The notes beneath the pieces are model-generated. The model was not told where the DNA came from. It searched no databases and was given only the letters and a program-made list of their open reading frames with translations. Made by a program: the position numbers and the translations under genes. Below are positions 6,404 through 13,476 of a stretch of DNA of 39,497 nt, piece by piece; position 1 is the stretch's first letter; every line of letters begins with the position of its first letter. Source of the DNA: Sphaerisporangium album (GTDB taxonomy: Bacteria > Actinomycetota > Actinomycetes > Streptosporangiales > Streptosporangiaceae); NCBI RefSeq assembly GCF_003323745.1, contig NZ_QOIL01000037.1, positions 1 through 39,497 on the forward strand. The letters are read 5' to 3'.

Positions 6404-7429
6404 TCAATCGTCGTCGGGCTCGCCGTCCCGGCTCCCGAGCAGGCGGCGCAGGGACGCGAGGCCGGCCGCGTCCGCGTGGCCCTGCTCCACCCAGGCGTCC
6501 AGCGAGCATTCCTCGCCGCGGTGGTTGCACCCCTTGGGGCAGTGGACGGCGCCCTCGGCCAGCGCGGGGAAGGCGGCCAGCACGTTGTCGATCACGACGT
6601 GGCCGAGCCCGAAGCTGCGCACGCCGGGGGTGTCGATGATCCATCCGCCGAAGGGCAGCTCCAGGGCCACGGCGGAGCTGGAGGTGTGGCGCCCGCGGCC
6701 GGTGATCGCGTTCACGTGCGAGACCGCGCGCCCGGCGTCGGGCACGAGCGAGTTGACCAGCGTCGACTTGCCGACCCCCGAGTGGCCGACCAGGACGCTG
6801 AGCCGGTCGGCGAGCCGCGACCGCAGCTCGTCCAGGTCGCCGCCCTTCCGCACGACGACGTACGGCAGGCCGAGCGGCTCGTAGCGGGCCACGAGCTCGT
6901 CCGGGGCGGCGAGGTCGGCCTTGGTGAGGCAGAGCAGCGGCTCGATGTCGGCGTCGAACGCGGCCACGAGCATGCGGTCGATCATCCGTGGCCGGGGCGG
7001 CGGGTCGGCCAGCGCGGTGACGATGACGAGCTGGTCGGCGTTGGCGACGATCGGGCGCTCGACCTCGTCGGTGTCGTCGGCGCTGCGCCGCAGCATCGAG
7101 GTGCGCGGCTCGACCCGGACGATGCGCGCCAGCGTGTCGGGCTGTCCCGAGGTGTCGCCCACGAGGCCGACGCGGTCGCCGACCACGATGCCCTTGCGGC
7201 CCAGCTCCCGCGCCCGCATCGCCGTCACGACGTGCGGATCGGGGGCGCGCTTCCTCCGGTGCCCGTCCGGGGCCTCCCCCTCGACGAGGCAGGTGTAGCG
7301 GCCGCGGTCGACCGCCACGACGAAGCCCTCGACGGCGTCGTCGTGCGCGGGACGGCGTCTCGTCCTCGGCCGCGATCCCTTGCCGGGCCGGACCCGCACG
7401 TCCTCCTCGTCGTACTCGCGTCTTCTCAG
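6404..7429 (-). CDS. rsgA: Ribosome small-subunit GTPase RsgA
   Basis: A circularly permuted GTPase that helps mature the 30S subunit. An OB-like N-terminal domain (about 30-110) precedes the permuted GTPase with motifs in the order TKAD (G4), GHSGVGKST (G1) and DTPGVRSFG (G3). A C-terminal zinc motif follows (HCPKGCNHRGEEC). The start is notable: CTG at 7429 overlaps the aroA stop as CTGA and lies where homologues begin (basic RR.. then EDVRVRP). The next option is GTG at 7399 (331 residues), whose GAGGAGG is too close. CTG gives 341 residues. Confidence 0.9.
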   Translation of the reverse strand: MRRREYDEEDVRVRPGKGSRPRTRRRPAHDDAVEGFVVAVDRGRYTCLVEGEAPDGHRRKRAPDPHVVTAMRARELGRKGIVVGDRVGLVGDTSGQPDTLARIVRVEPRTSMLRRSADDTDEVERPIVANADQLVIVTALADPPPRPRMIDRMLVAAFDADIEPLLCLTKADLAAPDELVARYEPLGLPYVVVRKGGDLDELRSRLADRLSVLVGHSGVGKSTLVNSLVPDAGRAVSHVNAITGRGRHTSSSAVALELPFGGWIIDTPGVRSFGLGHVVIDNVLAAFPALAEGAVHCPKGCNHRGEECSLDAWVEQGHADAAGLASLRRLLGSRDGEPDDD

Positions 7430-8703
7430 TGGCCCTCCCCCAGCATGCGCGCCCACATGAGGGCGAACTCGGGAAGGGTCTTGGCGGTCGTCGCGATGTC
7501 CTCGACCCGCACGCCGGGGACGGCGAGGCCGATGACCGCCCCGGCCGTCGCCATGCGGTGGTCGGCGTAGGTGTGGAACACCCCTGCCCGCAGCGGGCGC
7601 GGCGTGATCGCCAGGCCGTCGTCGGTCTCGGTGACGTCCCCGCCGAGGCCGTTGATCTCGGTGGCCAGGGCGGCGAGCCGGTCGGTCTCGTGGCCGCGCA
7701 GGTGGGCGATGCCGCGCAGCCGGCTGGGCGAGCCCGCGAGCGCGGCCAGGGCGGCGATGGTGGGCGTCAGCTCGCCGACGTCGCGCAGGTCGGCGTCGAT
7801 GCCCTCCAGCCGGCCGCCGCCGGTGACCCTCAGGCCCTCGGAGGTGCGCGCGACGGTCGCGCCCATGCGCGGCAGCAGCTCCCGCAGCGCGTCGCCCCCC
7901 TGCGTCGTCTCCTCCGGCCAGCCGGGGATGGTGACGCCGCCGCCGGTGACCATGGCCGCCGCCAGGAACGGCGCGGCGTTGGACAGGTCGGGCTCGACCG
8001 TGAGGTCGCGGGCCGAGATCGGGCCGGGCTCGACCTTCCAGACGTCCGGCTCGGAGTCGTCCACGGCGACCCCCGCGGCGCGCAGCATCTGCACGGTCAT
8101 CTCGATGTGCGGCATGGACGGCACCGGCGGGCCGTTGTGGCGGACGGTCACGCCCTTGGGGTAGCGCCCGGCGGCCAGCAGCAGGCCGGAGACGAGCTGG
8201 GAGGACGCCGAGGCGTCCAGCGTGACCTCGCCGCCGGTGATCGGCCCCCGGATCGTGAACGGCAGCGCGTCGCCGGTGACCTCGGCGCCGAGGGAGCGCA
8301 GCGCGGCGAGGATCGGGCCCATCGGCCGCTTGCGGGCGTGCGGATCGCCGTCGAAGGCGACCTCGCCGTCGGCCAGCGCGGCCACGGGCGGGACGAAACG
8401 CATCACCGTGCCGGCCAGCCCGACGTCGATCGACGCGCCGCCGCGCACGGGGCCGGGCACGACGTGCCAGTCGACGCCGGAGGGGCCGTCATCGGAGGGG
8501 GTCAGCTCGGCGCCGAGCGACCGCAGCGCCGCCACCATCAGGTCGGCGTCGCGGCTGCGCAGCGCGCGTCGCACCGTCCCGGGGCCGTCGGCGAGCGCGG
8601 CGAGCAGGAGGGCGCGGTTGGTCACCGACTTGGACCCGGGCAGGCGCACGGTCGCCTCGACCGGGCCGGGAGCCACGGGCGCGGGCCACAGGGGAGCTGA
8701 CAT
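7426..8703 (-). CDS. aroA: 3-phosphoshikimate 1-carboxyvinyltransferase (EPSP synthase)
   Basis: A 425-residue cytoplasmic enzyme of the shikimate pathway that joins shikimate 3-phosphate and phosphoenolpyruvate. The N-terminal substrate motif LPGSKSVTNRALLLAALADG is near residues 20-39, GLAGTVMRF near 95, and the C-terminal DHRMA near 380. Length matches the family. I start it at ATG 8703. The frame runs on far upstream, but that stretch crosses other genes and is not part of it. It overlaps rsgA by four bases, so aroA-rsgA is translationally coupled, with hisN 62 bases further on. Confidence 0.96.
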   Translation of the reverse strand: MSAPLWPAPVAPGPVEATVRLPGSKSVTNRALLLAALADGPGTVRRALRSRDADLMVAALRSLGAELTPSDDGPSGVDWHVVPGPVRGGASIDVGLAGTVMRFVPPVAALADGEVAFDGDPHARKRPMGPILAALRSLGAEVTGDALPFTIRGPITGGEVTLDASASSQLVSGLLLAAGRYPKGVTVRHNGPPVPSMPHIEMTVQMLRAAGVAVDDSEPDVWKVEPGPISARDLTVEPDLSNAAPFLAAAMVTGGGVTIPGWPEETTQGGDALRELLPRMGATVARTSEGLRVTGGGRLEGIDADLRDVGELTPTIAALAALAGSPSRLRGIAHLRGHETDRLAALATEINGLGGDVTETDDGLAITPRPLRAGVFHTYADHRMATAGAVIGLAVPGVRVEDIATTAKTLPEFALMWARMLGEGH

Positions 8704-8756
8704 AGTTCCGAGCCTACCGGGACGGCCCCCGCCAAGGCGCTGACGTCGGGCCCCGT

Positions 8757-8777
8757 GGCGGCCCCGCGGGGGCCGCC
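8757..8777. other. Perfect 9-bp hairpin between divergent aroA and SRAP gene
   Basis: GGCGGCCCC (8757-8765) pairs perfectly with 8769-8777 around a GCG loop. It lies in the 135-base region between the divergent starts of aroA and the SRAP gene. It may be an operator or 5'-leader structure; there is no further evidence for a role. Confidence 0.4.
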
Positions 8778-8838
8778 GGGTGATCGGGTTTCCCGCGCGC
8801 GTGATGCGTGAACGGCGGCGGTGGGGCAGTCTATGGGC

Positions 8839-9621
8839 ATGTGTGGCAGATACGCGTCGGCGCGTAAGCGCCAGGAGTTGCTGGAGGAGTTCGAGGTCGG
8901 CGTGGACGGCACGTCGATGGAGCTCGCCGCGGACTACAACGTCGCCCCCACCAAGAAGGTGTACGCGGTGCTCACCCGCCCGGAGGCGCCCGACGGGGAG
9001 AAGGACGGCAAGAAGGGCGAGAAGGGCGACGGGGCGCAGGCCGCACAGCCCGTCCGGCAGTTGAGGGTGCTGAAGTGGGGTCTGGTGCCGAGCTGGGCGA
9101 AGGACCCCTCGGTCGGGTCCCGCATGATCAACGCGCGGGTCGAGACGCTGACCGAGAAGCCCTCGTTCCGCAAGGCGTTCGCGCAGCGCCGGTGCCTGCT
9201 TCCGGCGGACGGCTACTACGAGTGGTACAGAGCCGACAAGAAGACCAAGCACCCCTATTTCATTCACCCCGAGGACGGCGGGGTGATGGCGATGGCCGGT
9301 CTGTACGAGTTCTGGAAGGACCGCACCCGGGCGGACGACGACCCGCTGAAATGGCTCGTGACCTGCACGGTCATCACCACGTCCGCCGAGGACCACCTCG
9401 GGCGGATCCACGACCGCATGCCCGTCGTGATCCACAGGGATCAGTGGGCCGACTGGCTCGACCCGGCGCGCACCGACACCGGCGAGATGCTGGAGATGCT
9501 CGAATCCGCCCCGCCGAGCGGCCTGGTCGCCTACCCCGTGTCGAGCGAGGTGAACAGCGTCAAGAACAACGGCCCCCACCTTCTGGAGCGCGAGACCTCC
9601 GGCGAGACCGCGTTGTTCTGA
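8839..9621 (+). CDS. SRAP (YedK/HMCES-type) abasic-site protein
   Basis: A 260-residue SOS-response-associated peptidase domain protein. In this family the Cys exposed by removal of Met1 forms a thiazolidine crosslink to abasic sites in single-stranded DNA, shielding them. I therefore set the start at ATG 8839 so that Cys2 (MCGRY) follows. Other family landmarks are NVAPTK, the Glu in ADGYYEW, and the His in GRIHDRMPVV. A Lys/Gly-rich insert (about 54-64) sits between strands. It is divergent from aroA, a neighbourhood also known in mycobacteria. Confidence 0.93.
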   Translation: MCGRYASARKRQELLEEFEVGVDGTSMELAADYNVAPTKKVYAVLTRPEAPDGEKDGKKGEKGDGAQAAQPVRQLRVLKWGLVPSWAKDPSVGSRMINARVETLTEKPSFRKAFAQRRCLLPADGYYEWYRADKKTKHPYFIHPEDGGVMAMAGLYEFWKDRTRADDDPLKWLVTCTVITTSAEDHLGRIHDRMPVVIHRDQWADWLDPARTDTGEMLEMLESAPPSGLVAYPVSSEVNSVKNNGPHLLERETSGETALF

Positions 9622-9784
9622 CGCGTGTTCCCGGCCGTTTCGGAGTGCCGGGCCGTTCGGAAAAGGAACGAGACCCGGGAAAGAAATGCCGCGTCCAGGA
9701 AAAGGCTGGGTCATGCCGGTGTAAGAACCCGGCCGAATGGGCATCCGCTCAAAAAGCGATGACGCAAGGAGACGCGGAGTCATC

Positions 9785-9828
9785 GCCCGAGGATCGGGCC
9801 AGGCGGGAGGTTCCGGGGGATCCCGCCT
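9785..9828 (+). promoter_or_regulatory. Two tandem hairpins ahead of the DksA-like gene
   Basis: GCCCGA (9785-9790) pairs with TCGGGC (9794-9799), and AGGCGGGA (9801-9808) pairs perfectly with TCCCGCCT (9821-9828). They end 36 bases before the start of the zinc-finger gene. They may terminate the SRAP transcript or form a structured leader. Confidence 0.4.
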
Positions 9829-9864
9829 ACGGCTGTACCCATTTCTTCCCGGAGGTGCGGATTC

Positions 9865-10197
9865 GTGGACGACGCGACCGCTCGGACCCAACTGGAGAGC
9901 ATGCTCGCCGAACTCGACCGGTCCATCAGGGTGCTGCGGGGCGACCCCGTCACCGTCGGCGACAGGTCGGCGGCGGACGCCGGCTCCGCGCTCACCGACG
10001 CCGACCGCAGGCAGGCCATGATCGATGTGGCGACGCGGCAGCGTACCGCGGTGGTCGACGCGCTGAAGCGGCTCGACGCCGGCGACTACGGCCGGTGCGT
10101 GGACTGCCGGGCGCCGGTGCCCGAGGGGCGGCTTGCCGCGCGTCCCGAGGCGGCCCGCTGCGTCCAGTGCCAGTCCCGGCGGGAACGCCGCCGCTGA
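9865..10197 (+). CDS. DksA/TraR-family C4 zinc-finger protein
   Basis: A 110-residue protein. A long helical N-terminal part (about 1-72, likely a coiled hairpin) leads to a DksA/TraR-type zinc finger: CVDC, then 17 residues, then CVQC, close to the C-terminus. DksA relatives bind in the RNA polymerase secondary channel; whether this short actinobacterial form does so is unknown. It starts with GTG after a well-placed GGAGG (9850-9854). The C-terminal tail is Arg-rich. It converges on the methyltransferase gene with 38 bases between the stops. Confidence 0.8.
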   Translation: MDDATARTQLESMLAELDRSIRVLRGDPVTVGDRSAADAGSALTDADRRQAMIDVATRQRTAVVDALKRLDAGDYGRCVDCRAPVPEGRLAARPEAARCVQCQSRRERRR

Positions 10198-10235
10198 CGG
10201 CGCCCCCGTATGCCGAAATAGGCGGCGGCCTCGCG

Positions 10236-10982
10236 CTATCCCGGCCTGCGGGCGCTCGCCACGAGATGGATGCCCACGGTGTCGTCGTCGTCCGGGTGCG
10301 CCTCCAGCTCGGTGCGCACCAGCCAGTTCAGCGCGCGGGTGTCGGCCGCGAGGACGTGGTCGACGGTGGACGGCGACAGCACCGTGCGCGGCCGCACCCA
10401 CTCGACCTCCAGCCCGGCGTCGGCGAGCAGCTCGCGCAGCTGGGCGCTGCTGAAACAGCGCGTGATGCTGCCGTCCGGCCATGGCACGAGCATGACCTCG
10501 CCCGTCCCGGTCTGGCACAGGTGGGCCCAGTAGTTCTGCTCGGCCATGATCGCCATGCCGAGGACCAGAGAGTCCACGCACGCCAGCACGCGCCCGCCGG
10601 GCTTGAGCACGCGCGCGACGTCCTCGATCGTCGACTCGGCCATCAGCTCCAGCGACAGCGCGCGTTCCTCGGCGATCACCGCGTCGACGGACGCGTCCGG
10701 CAGGAACCCGAGATCGTCGGCCCGCACCCGGCGGATCCGGTTGGACGCGTCGCGCAGCCAGGTGTCGGGCGTGCGGCGGAAGTCGACCACCTCGATCACG
10801 TGGTGGCCCGCGCCCGCCGCCTGGACCGGCCATCGCCCGCGCCCGCCGGACAGGTCCAGCAACAGGCAGGGCCGCTGCGGGAGCCAGCGCCTCAGCTGCT
10901 CGGCGACGACGGCGTGGTAGAAGGTCCAGTACGGCCCGAGTGCGCCTGAGCCGTTCAGTTCGCTGGCTGGGATGGGCAGCAA
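10236..10982 (-). CDS. Class I SAM-dependent methyltransferase
   Basis: A 248-residue cytoplasmic protein with a Rossmann-type methyltransferase core: motif I in variant form (LLLDLSGGRGRWPVQAA, about 41-57), an acidic strand-2 end (VIEVVD), and post-motif ARVLKPGGRVLACVD near 120-135. The substrate cannot be told. It starts at TTG with AGGAG five bases upstream. It is divergent from sigR, and the two share a 156-base promoter region. Confidence 0.8.
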   Translation of the reverse strand: MLPIPASELNGSGALGPYWTFYHAVVAEQLRRWLPQRPCLLLDLSGGRGRWPVQAAGAGHHVIEVVDFRRTPDTWLRDASNRIRRVRADDLGFLPDASVDAVIAEERALSLELMAESTIEDVARVLKPGGRVLACVDSLVLGMAIMAEQNYWAHLCQTGTGEVMLVPWPDGSITRCFSSAQLRELLADAGLEVEWVRPRTVLSPSTVDHVLAADTRALNWLVRTELEAHPDDDDTVGIHLVASARRPG

Positions 10983-11023
10983 CGTGGCTCCTGGACGGTC
11001 GGGGCACCGGGGTCAGCAACCGG

Positions 11024-11051
11024 CCGGTACGTATCTTTTTCCCCGTACCGG
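11024..11051. promoter_or_regulatory. Inverted repeat upstream of the sigR promoter
   Basis: CCGGTAC (11024-11030) and GTACCGG (11045-11051) form a perfect 7-bp inverted repeat around a T-rich centre. It lies 25 bases upstream of the SigR-type promoter and between sigR and the divergent methyltransferase. It is a candidate operator. Confidence 0.4.
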
Positions 11052-11075
11052 GTCGATCGTCACCTTCTACTTACC

Positions 11076-11102
11076 GGGAACAGATGCTATGCCTCGCGTG
11101 TT
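11076..11102 (+). promoter_or_regulatory. SigR-type promoter of sigR
   Basis: GGGAAC (11076-11081) and GTT (11100-11102) are separated by exactly 18 bases, matching the known SigR consensus (GGGAAT/C, 18-19 bases, GTT). Transcription would start near 11109, about 30 bases before the first sigR start codon. It predicts that SigR drives its own gene, as in Streptomyces. Confidence 0.85.
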
Positions 11103-11138
11103 GCAGACGGGCGTAAACACGCGAGGAGGTTCCGTCCC

Positions 11139-11822
11139 ATGCTGGTGGCCGAGGTCGGTGATCGGTCGGCCGTAGACGAGCCGGTATTCTCGGCTCTGTA
11201 CGGTGCGTATAAGGGGGTGGGTCCGGTCTCCAAGACAGCCGAGGAGACTCTGGAGCAGCGCAGCGAGCGGTTCGAGCGCGATGCCATGCCGTATCTCGAC
11301 CAGCTCTACTCCGCGGCGCTCCGGATGACCAGGAATCCCGCCGACGCGGAGGATCTGCTTCAGGACACCTTCGCCAAGGCGTTCGGTTCGTTCCACCAGT
11401 TCCAGGAGGGAACGAACCTCAAGGCCTGGCTCTACCGCATCCTGACCAACACGTTCATCAACACCTACCGCAAGAAGCAGCGGGAACCCAAGCAGGCGGG
11501 CACCGAGGAGATCGAGGACTGGCAGCTCGCGCGCGCCGAGTCCCACACCTCCGGTGGCCTGAAGTCGGCCGAGGTGGAGGCGCTGGAGCACCTCCCCGAC
11601 AGCGACATCAAGGACGCGCTGGCCGCGCTTCCGGAGGACTTCCGGATCGCGGTGTACCTCGCCGACGTCGAGGGTTTCCCGTACAAGGAGATCGCCGACA
11701 TCATGGGCACTCCGATCGGGACGGTCATGTCCCGGCTTCACCGCGGGCGGCGCCAGCTGCGGACGCAACTCGAGGACTACGCACGCGAACGCGGGCTTGT
11801 GCGATCGGAGGAGCCGTCGTGA
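11139..11822 (+). CDS. sigR: Thiol-stress ECF sigma factor SigR
   Basis: The long form has 227 residues. Region 2 (YSAALRMTRNPADAEDLLQDTFAKAF... LKAWLYRILTNTFINTYRKK) and region 4 (IAVYLADVEGFPYKEIADIMGTPIGTVMSRLHRGRRQL) are almost word for word those of SigR/SigH, which direct the response to disulfide stress. There are two plausible starts. ATG at 11139 follows GAGGAGG at ideal spacing, while GTG at 11217 (VGPVSK, 201 residues) is where the shorter Streptomyces form begins. The long form adds 26 residues, recalling the unstable SigR' isoform. It is followed by a bridging micro-ORF and rsrA. Confidence 0.95.
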   Translation: MLVAEVGDRSAVDEPVFSALYGAYKGVGPVSKTAEETLEQRSERFERDAMPYLDQLYSAALRMTRNPADAEDLLQDTFAKAFGSFHQFQEGTNLKAWLYRILTNTFINTYRKKQREPKQAGTEEIEDWQLARAESHTSGGLKSAEVEALEHLPDSDIKDALAALPEDFRIAVYLADVEGFPYKEIADIMGTPIGTVMSRLHRGRRQLRTQLEDYARERGLVRSEEPS

Positions 11823-11938
11823 TGGAGCGCGGCGACATCGGCGATGTGGGCGAGATGAGCGGGGCAGGCGGGGCCGCGAGGTCGGGCGACGGCGGCCGGG
11901 GTCTGGGCGCCGGCGCCCTGGAGGGGTGTTGGGCATGA
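11822..11938 (+). CDS. Bridging micro-ORF between sigR and rsrA (38 aa)
   Basis: An ATG at 11822 overlaps the sigR stop (TGATG) and has CGGAGGAG about nine bases upstream. The frame of 38 codons ends with a TGA that overlaps the rsrA ATG (ATGA). It therefore fills the 112-base gap exactly and would carry ribosomes from sigR to rsrA by coupled re-initiation. The peptide starts MERGDIGDVGEM and is otherwise Gly/Ala/Arg-rich with one Cys near the end, so it may have no function beyond being translated. The reading is direct; the coupling role is inference. Confidence 0.55.
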   Translation: MERGDIGDVGEMSGAGGAARSGDGGRGLGAGALEGCWA

Positions 11939-12201
11939 GCTGTGGCAAGCCGCACGACACCGACTGCAAGGAAGTGCTCGACCGGGTCTACACCTTCCTG
12001 GACGGCGAGCTGGACGAGCGCCGCAGGTCGGACATAGACCAGCACCTGGACGAGTGTGGGCCATGCCTGCAGGAGTACGGCCTGGAGAAGGCCGTCAAGC
12101 AGCTCATCGCCAAGCACTGCGGCTGCGACACGGCTCCCGAGGAACTGCGGTCGAAGGTGCTCAAACGCATCCAAGAGGTCAGGGCCGAGCTGGCCGACTA
12201 G
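11935..12201 (+). CDS. rsrA: Zinc-binding redox anti-sigma factor RsrA
   Basis: An 88-residue ZAS-family anti-sigma that holds SigR inactive until disulfide stress oxidises its cysteines and releases zinc. It begins MSCGKPHDTDC as in Streptomyces RsrA. The key residues are Cys3, His7, Cys11, His37, Cys41 and Cys44 (HLDECGPC). Streptomyces RsrA has Cys61-Cys62 late in the protein; here the positions read His61-Cys62-Gly-Cys64. The ATG overlaps the stop of the bridging micro-ORF. Confidence 0.93.
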   Translation: MSCGKPHDTDCKEVLDRVYTFLDGELDERRRSDIDQHLDECGPCLQEYGLEKAVKQLIAKHCGCDTAPEELRSKVLKRIQEVRAELAD

Positions 12202-12262
12202 CCAGGGCGGCGCATCGGGTACGGTCGGGCGGTTTCGCCCGGCCATCGCCTAGGATGCCGGG

Positions 12263-13195
12263 GTGCGTGTACTCGTGACCGGCGGCGCCGGGTTCATCGG
12301 CTCCACCCTCGTCGACCGCCTGCTGGCCGACGGGCACGAGGTGGCCGTCGTGGACGACCTGTCCTCGGGAGACCGCGCCAACCTCGCCGCCGCGGCCGCG
12401 AACCCGGCCTTCTCGCTCTTCGAGCTGGACGTCAGGGACGCCGGGCTGGCCGAGCTGGCGCGGCGGTGGCGTCCCGAGGCCGTGTGCCATCTCGCCGCGC
12501 AGATCAGCGTGCGCGCCAGCGTCGCCGACCCCGTCCACGACGCGCGCCTCAACGTCGAGGGCACGGTCAACGTGCTGGAGGCCGCCCGCCAGGCCGGGGC
12601 CAGGAAGGTCGTCCACACCTCCTCCGTCGCGGTCTACGGCCGCCCGCCGGTGATCCCGGTGCCCGGCGACGCCGCGACCGACCCCCGCTCGCCGTACGCC
12701 GCCTCCAAGCTCGGCGGCGAGATCTACCTGTCGATGTTCCGGGCGCTGCACGGCATCCAGGGCACCACGCTGGTGCTGTCGAACGTCTACGGCCCCCGGC
12801 AGTCGCCCCAGGGCGAGGCGGGGGTCGTCTCGATCTTCACCGACGCCCTGCTGCGCGGTGCGCCCACCGTCGTGTACGGCGACGGCTCCCAGACGCGGGA
12901 CTACATCTTCGTCGACGACGTCGTGGACGGGTTCGTGCGCGCGTGCGGGCCGGACGGCGACGGGCGGCGCTTCAATCTCGGCACGGGCGTGCAGACCACC
13001 GACCGCGAGCTGCACACGCTCGTGGCCGCCGCGGCGGGGGCTCCGGACGCGCCGGCGTTCGCGCCCGCGCGGCTCGGCGACCTGCCCGCGATGGCCGTCG
13101 ACCCCGCGCCCGCCCGCCAAGGCCTCGGCTGGCGCCCCCGCACGGAGCTTCTCACCGGCCTCAAGGCCACCGTCGAGTGGGCTAGATCACGTTAG
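12263..13195 (+). CDS. NAD-dependent epimerase/dehydratase (GalE-like)
   Basis: A 310-residue extended short-chain dehydrogenase acting on nucleotide sugars. The NAD-binding GGAGFIGS is at 7-14, the active-site Ser lies in TSSVAVYG, and the YxxxK pair is in SPYAASK. The downstream NVYGPRQSP and RDYIFVDDVV stretches are typical of UDP-glucose 4-epimerase relatives. The exact sugar is not deducible. It starts at GTG without a ribosome site; TAGGAT ends six bases before the start, suggesting a leaderless transcript. It follows rsrA by 61 bases. Confidence 0.88.
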   Translation: MRVLVTGGAGFIGSTLVDRLLADGHEVAVVDDLSSGDRANLAAAAANPAFSLFELDVRDAGLAELARRWRPEAVCHLAAQISVRASVADPVHDARLNVEGTVNVLEAARQAGARKVVHTSSVAVYGRPPVIPVPGDAATDPRSPYAASKLGGEIYLSMFRALHGIQGTTLVLSNVYGPRQSPQGEAGVVSIFTDALLRGAPTVVYGDGSQTRDYIFVDDVVDGFVRACGPDGDGRRFNLGTGVQTTDRELHTLVAAAAGAPDAPAFAPARLGDLPAMAVDPAPARQGLGWRPRTELLTGLKATVEWARSR

Positions 13196-13300
13196 CTGGG
13201 GGTAGTGGTTTGATTACGCTTTGGATGCGATTCTTCGACTTCCCCAACGCGTGAGCACGGGTTCTGTAGCCTGAAGCCGGACTCGATGGGGAGGCGGCAC

Positions 13301-13444
13301 ATGGTGAAGGCAATGGCCACACGCATGGGGGCGGCCATAGTTAGCGGTGGTTTCGCGGGCGCCCTGGCCATGGTGGTTCTGACGGTTCTCGTGGTTCTCT
13401 CGGGGGGCGCGGCGGAAGGCCCCTCAGGCATCTCCTGGATCTGA
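13301..13444 (+). CDS. Small single-span membrane protein (47 aa)
   Basis: An ATG preceded by GGGGAGG (13289-13295) opens a 47-residue frame: a short basic N-terminus (MVKAMATRMG), one hydrophobic span of about 23 residues (IVSGG to VVLSGG), and a short outer tail ending ISWI. It lies 32 bases upstream of the HD-GYP gene on the same strand and is probably cotranscribed with it. No family is recognised. Confidence 0.65.
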   Translation: MVKAMATRMGAAIVSGGFAGALAMVVLTVLVVLSGGAAEGPSGISWI

Positions 13445-13476
13445 GCGCGTGCCCGTGACGGCCGTAGGCGGCGGCG

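Noticed and set aside
9075..10949. A 624-codon plus-strand frame across the SRAP and DksA-like genes and opposite the methyltransferase
   Set aside because: Out of frame with three supported genes and of low-complexity composition.
8704..11019. A minus-strand open extension of aroA to about 1197 codons
   Set aside because: It runs antisense through the SRAP and DksA-like genes and has no homology character before MSAPLWPAP; aroA has its normal length from 8703.
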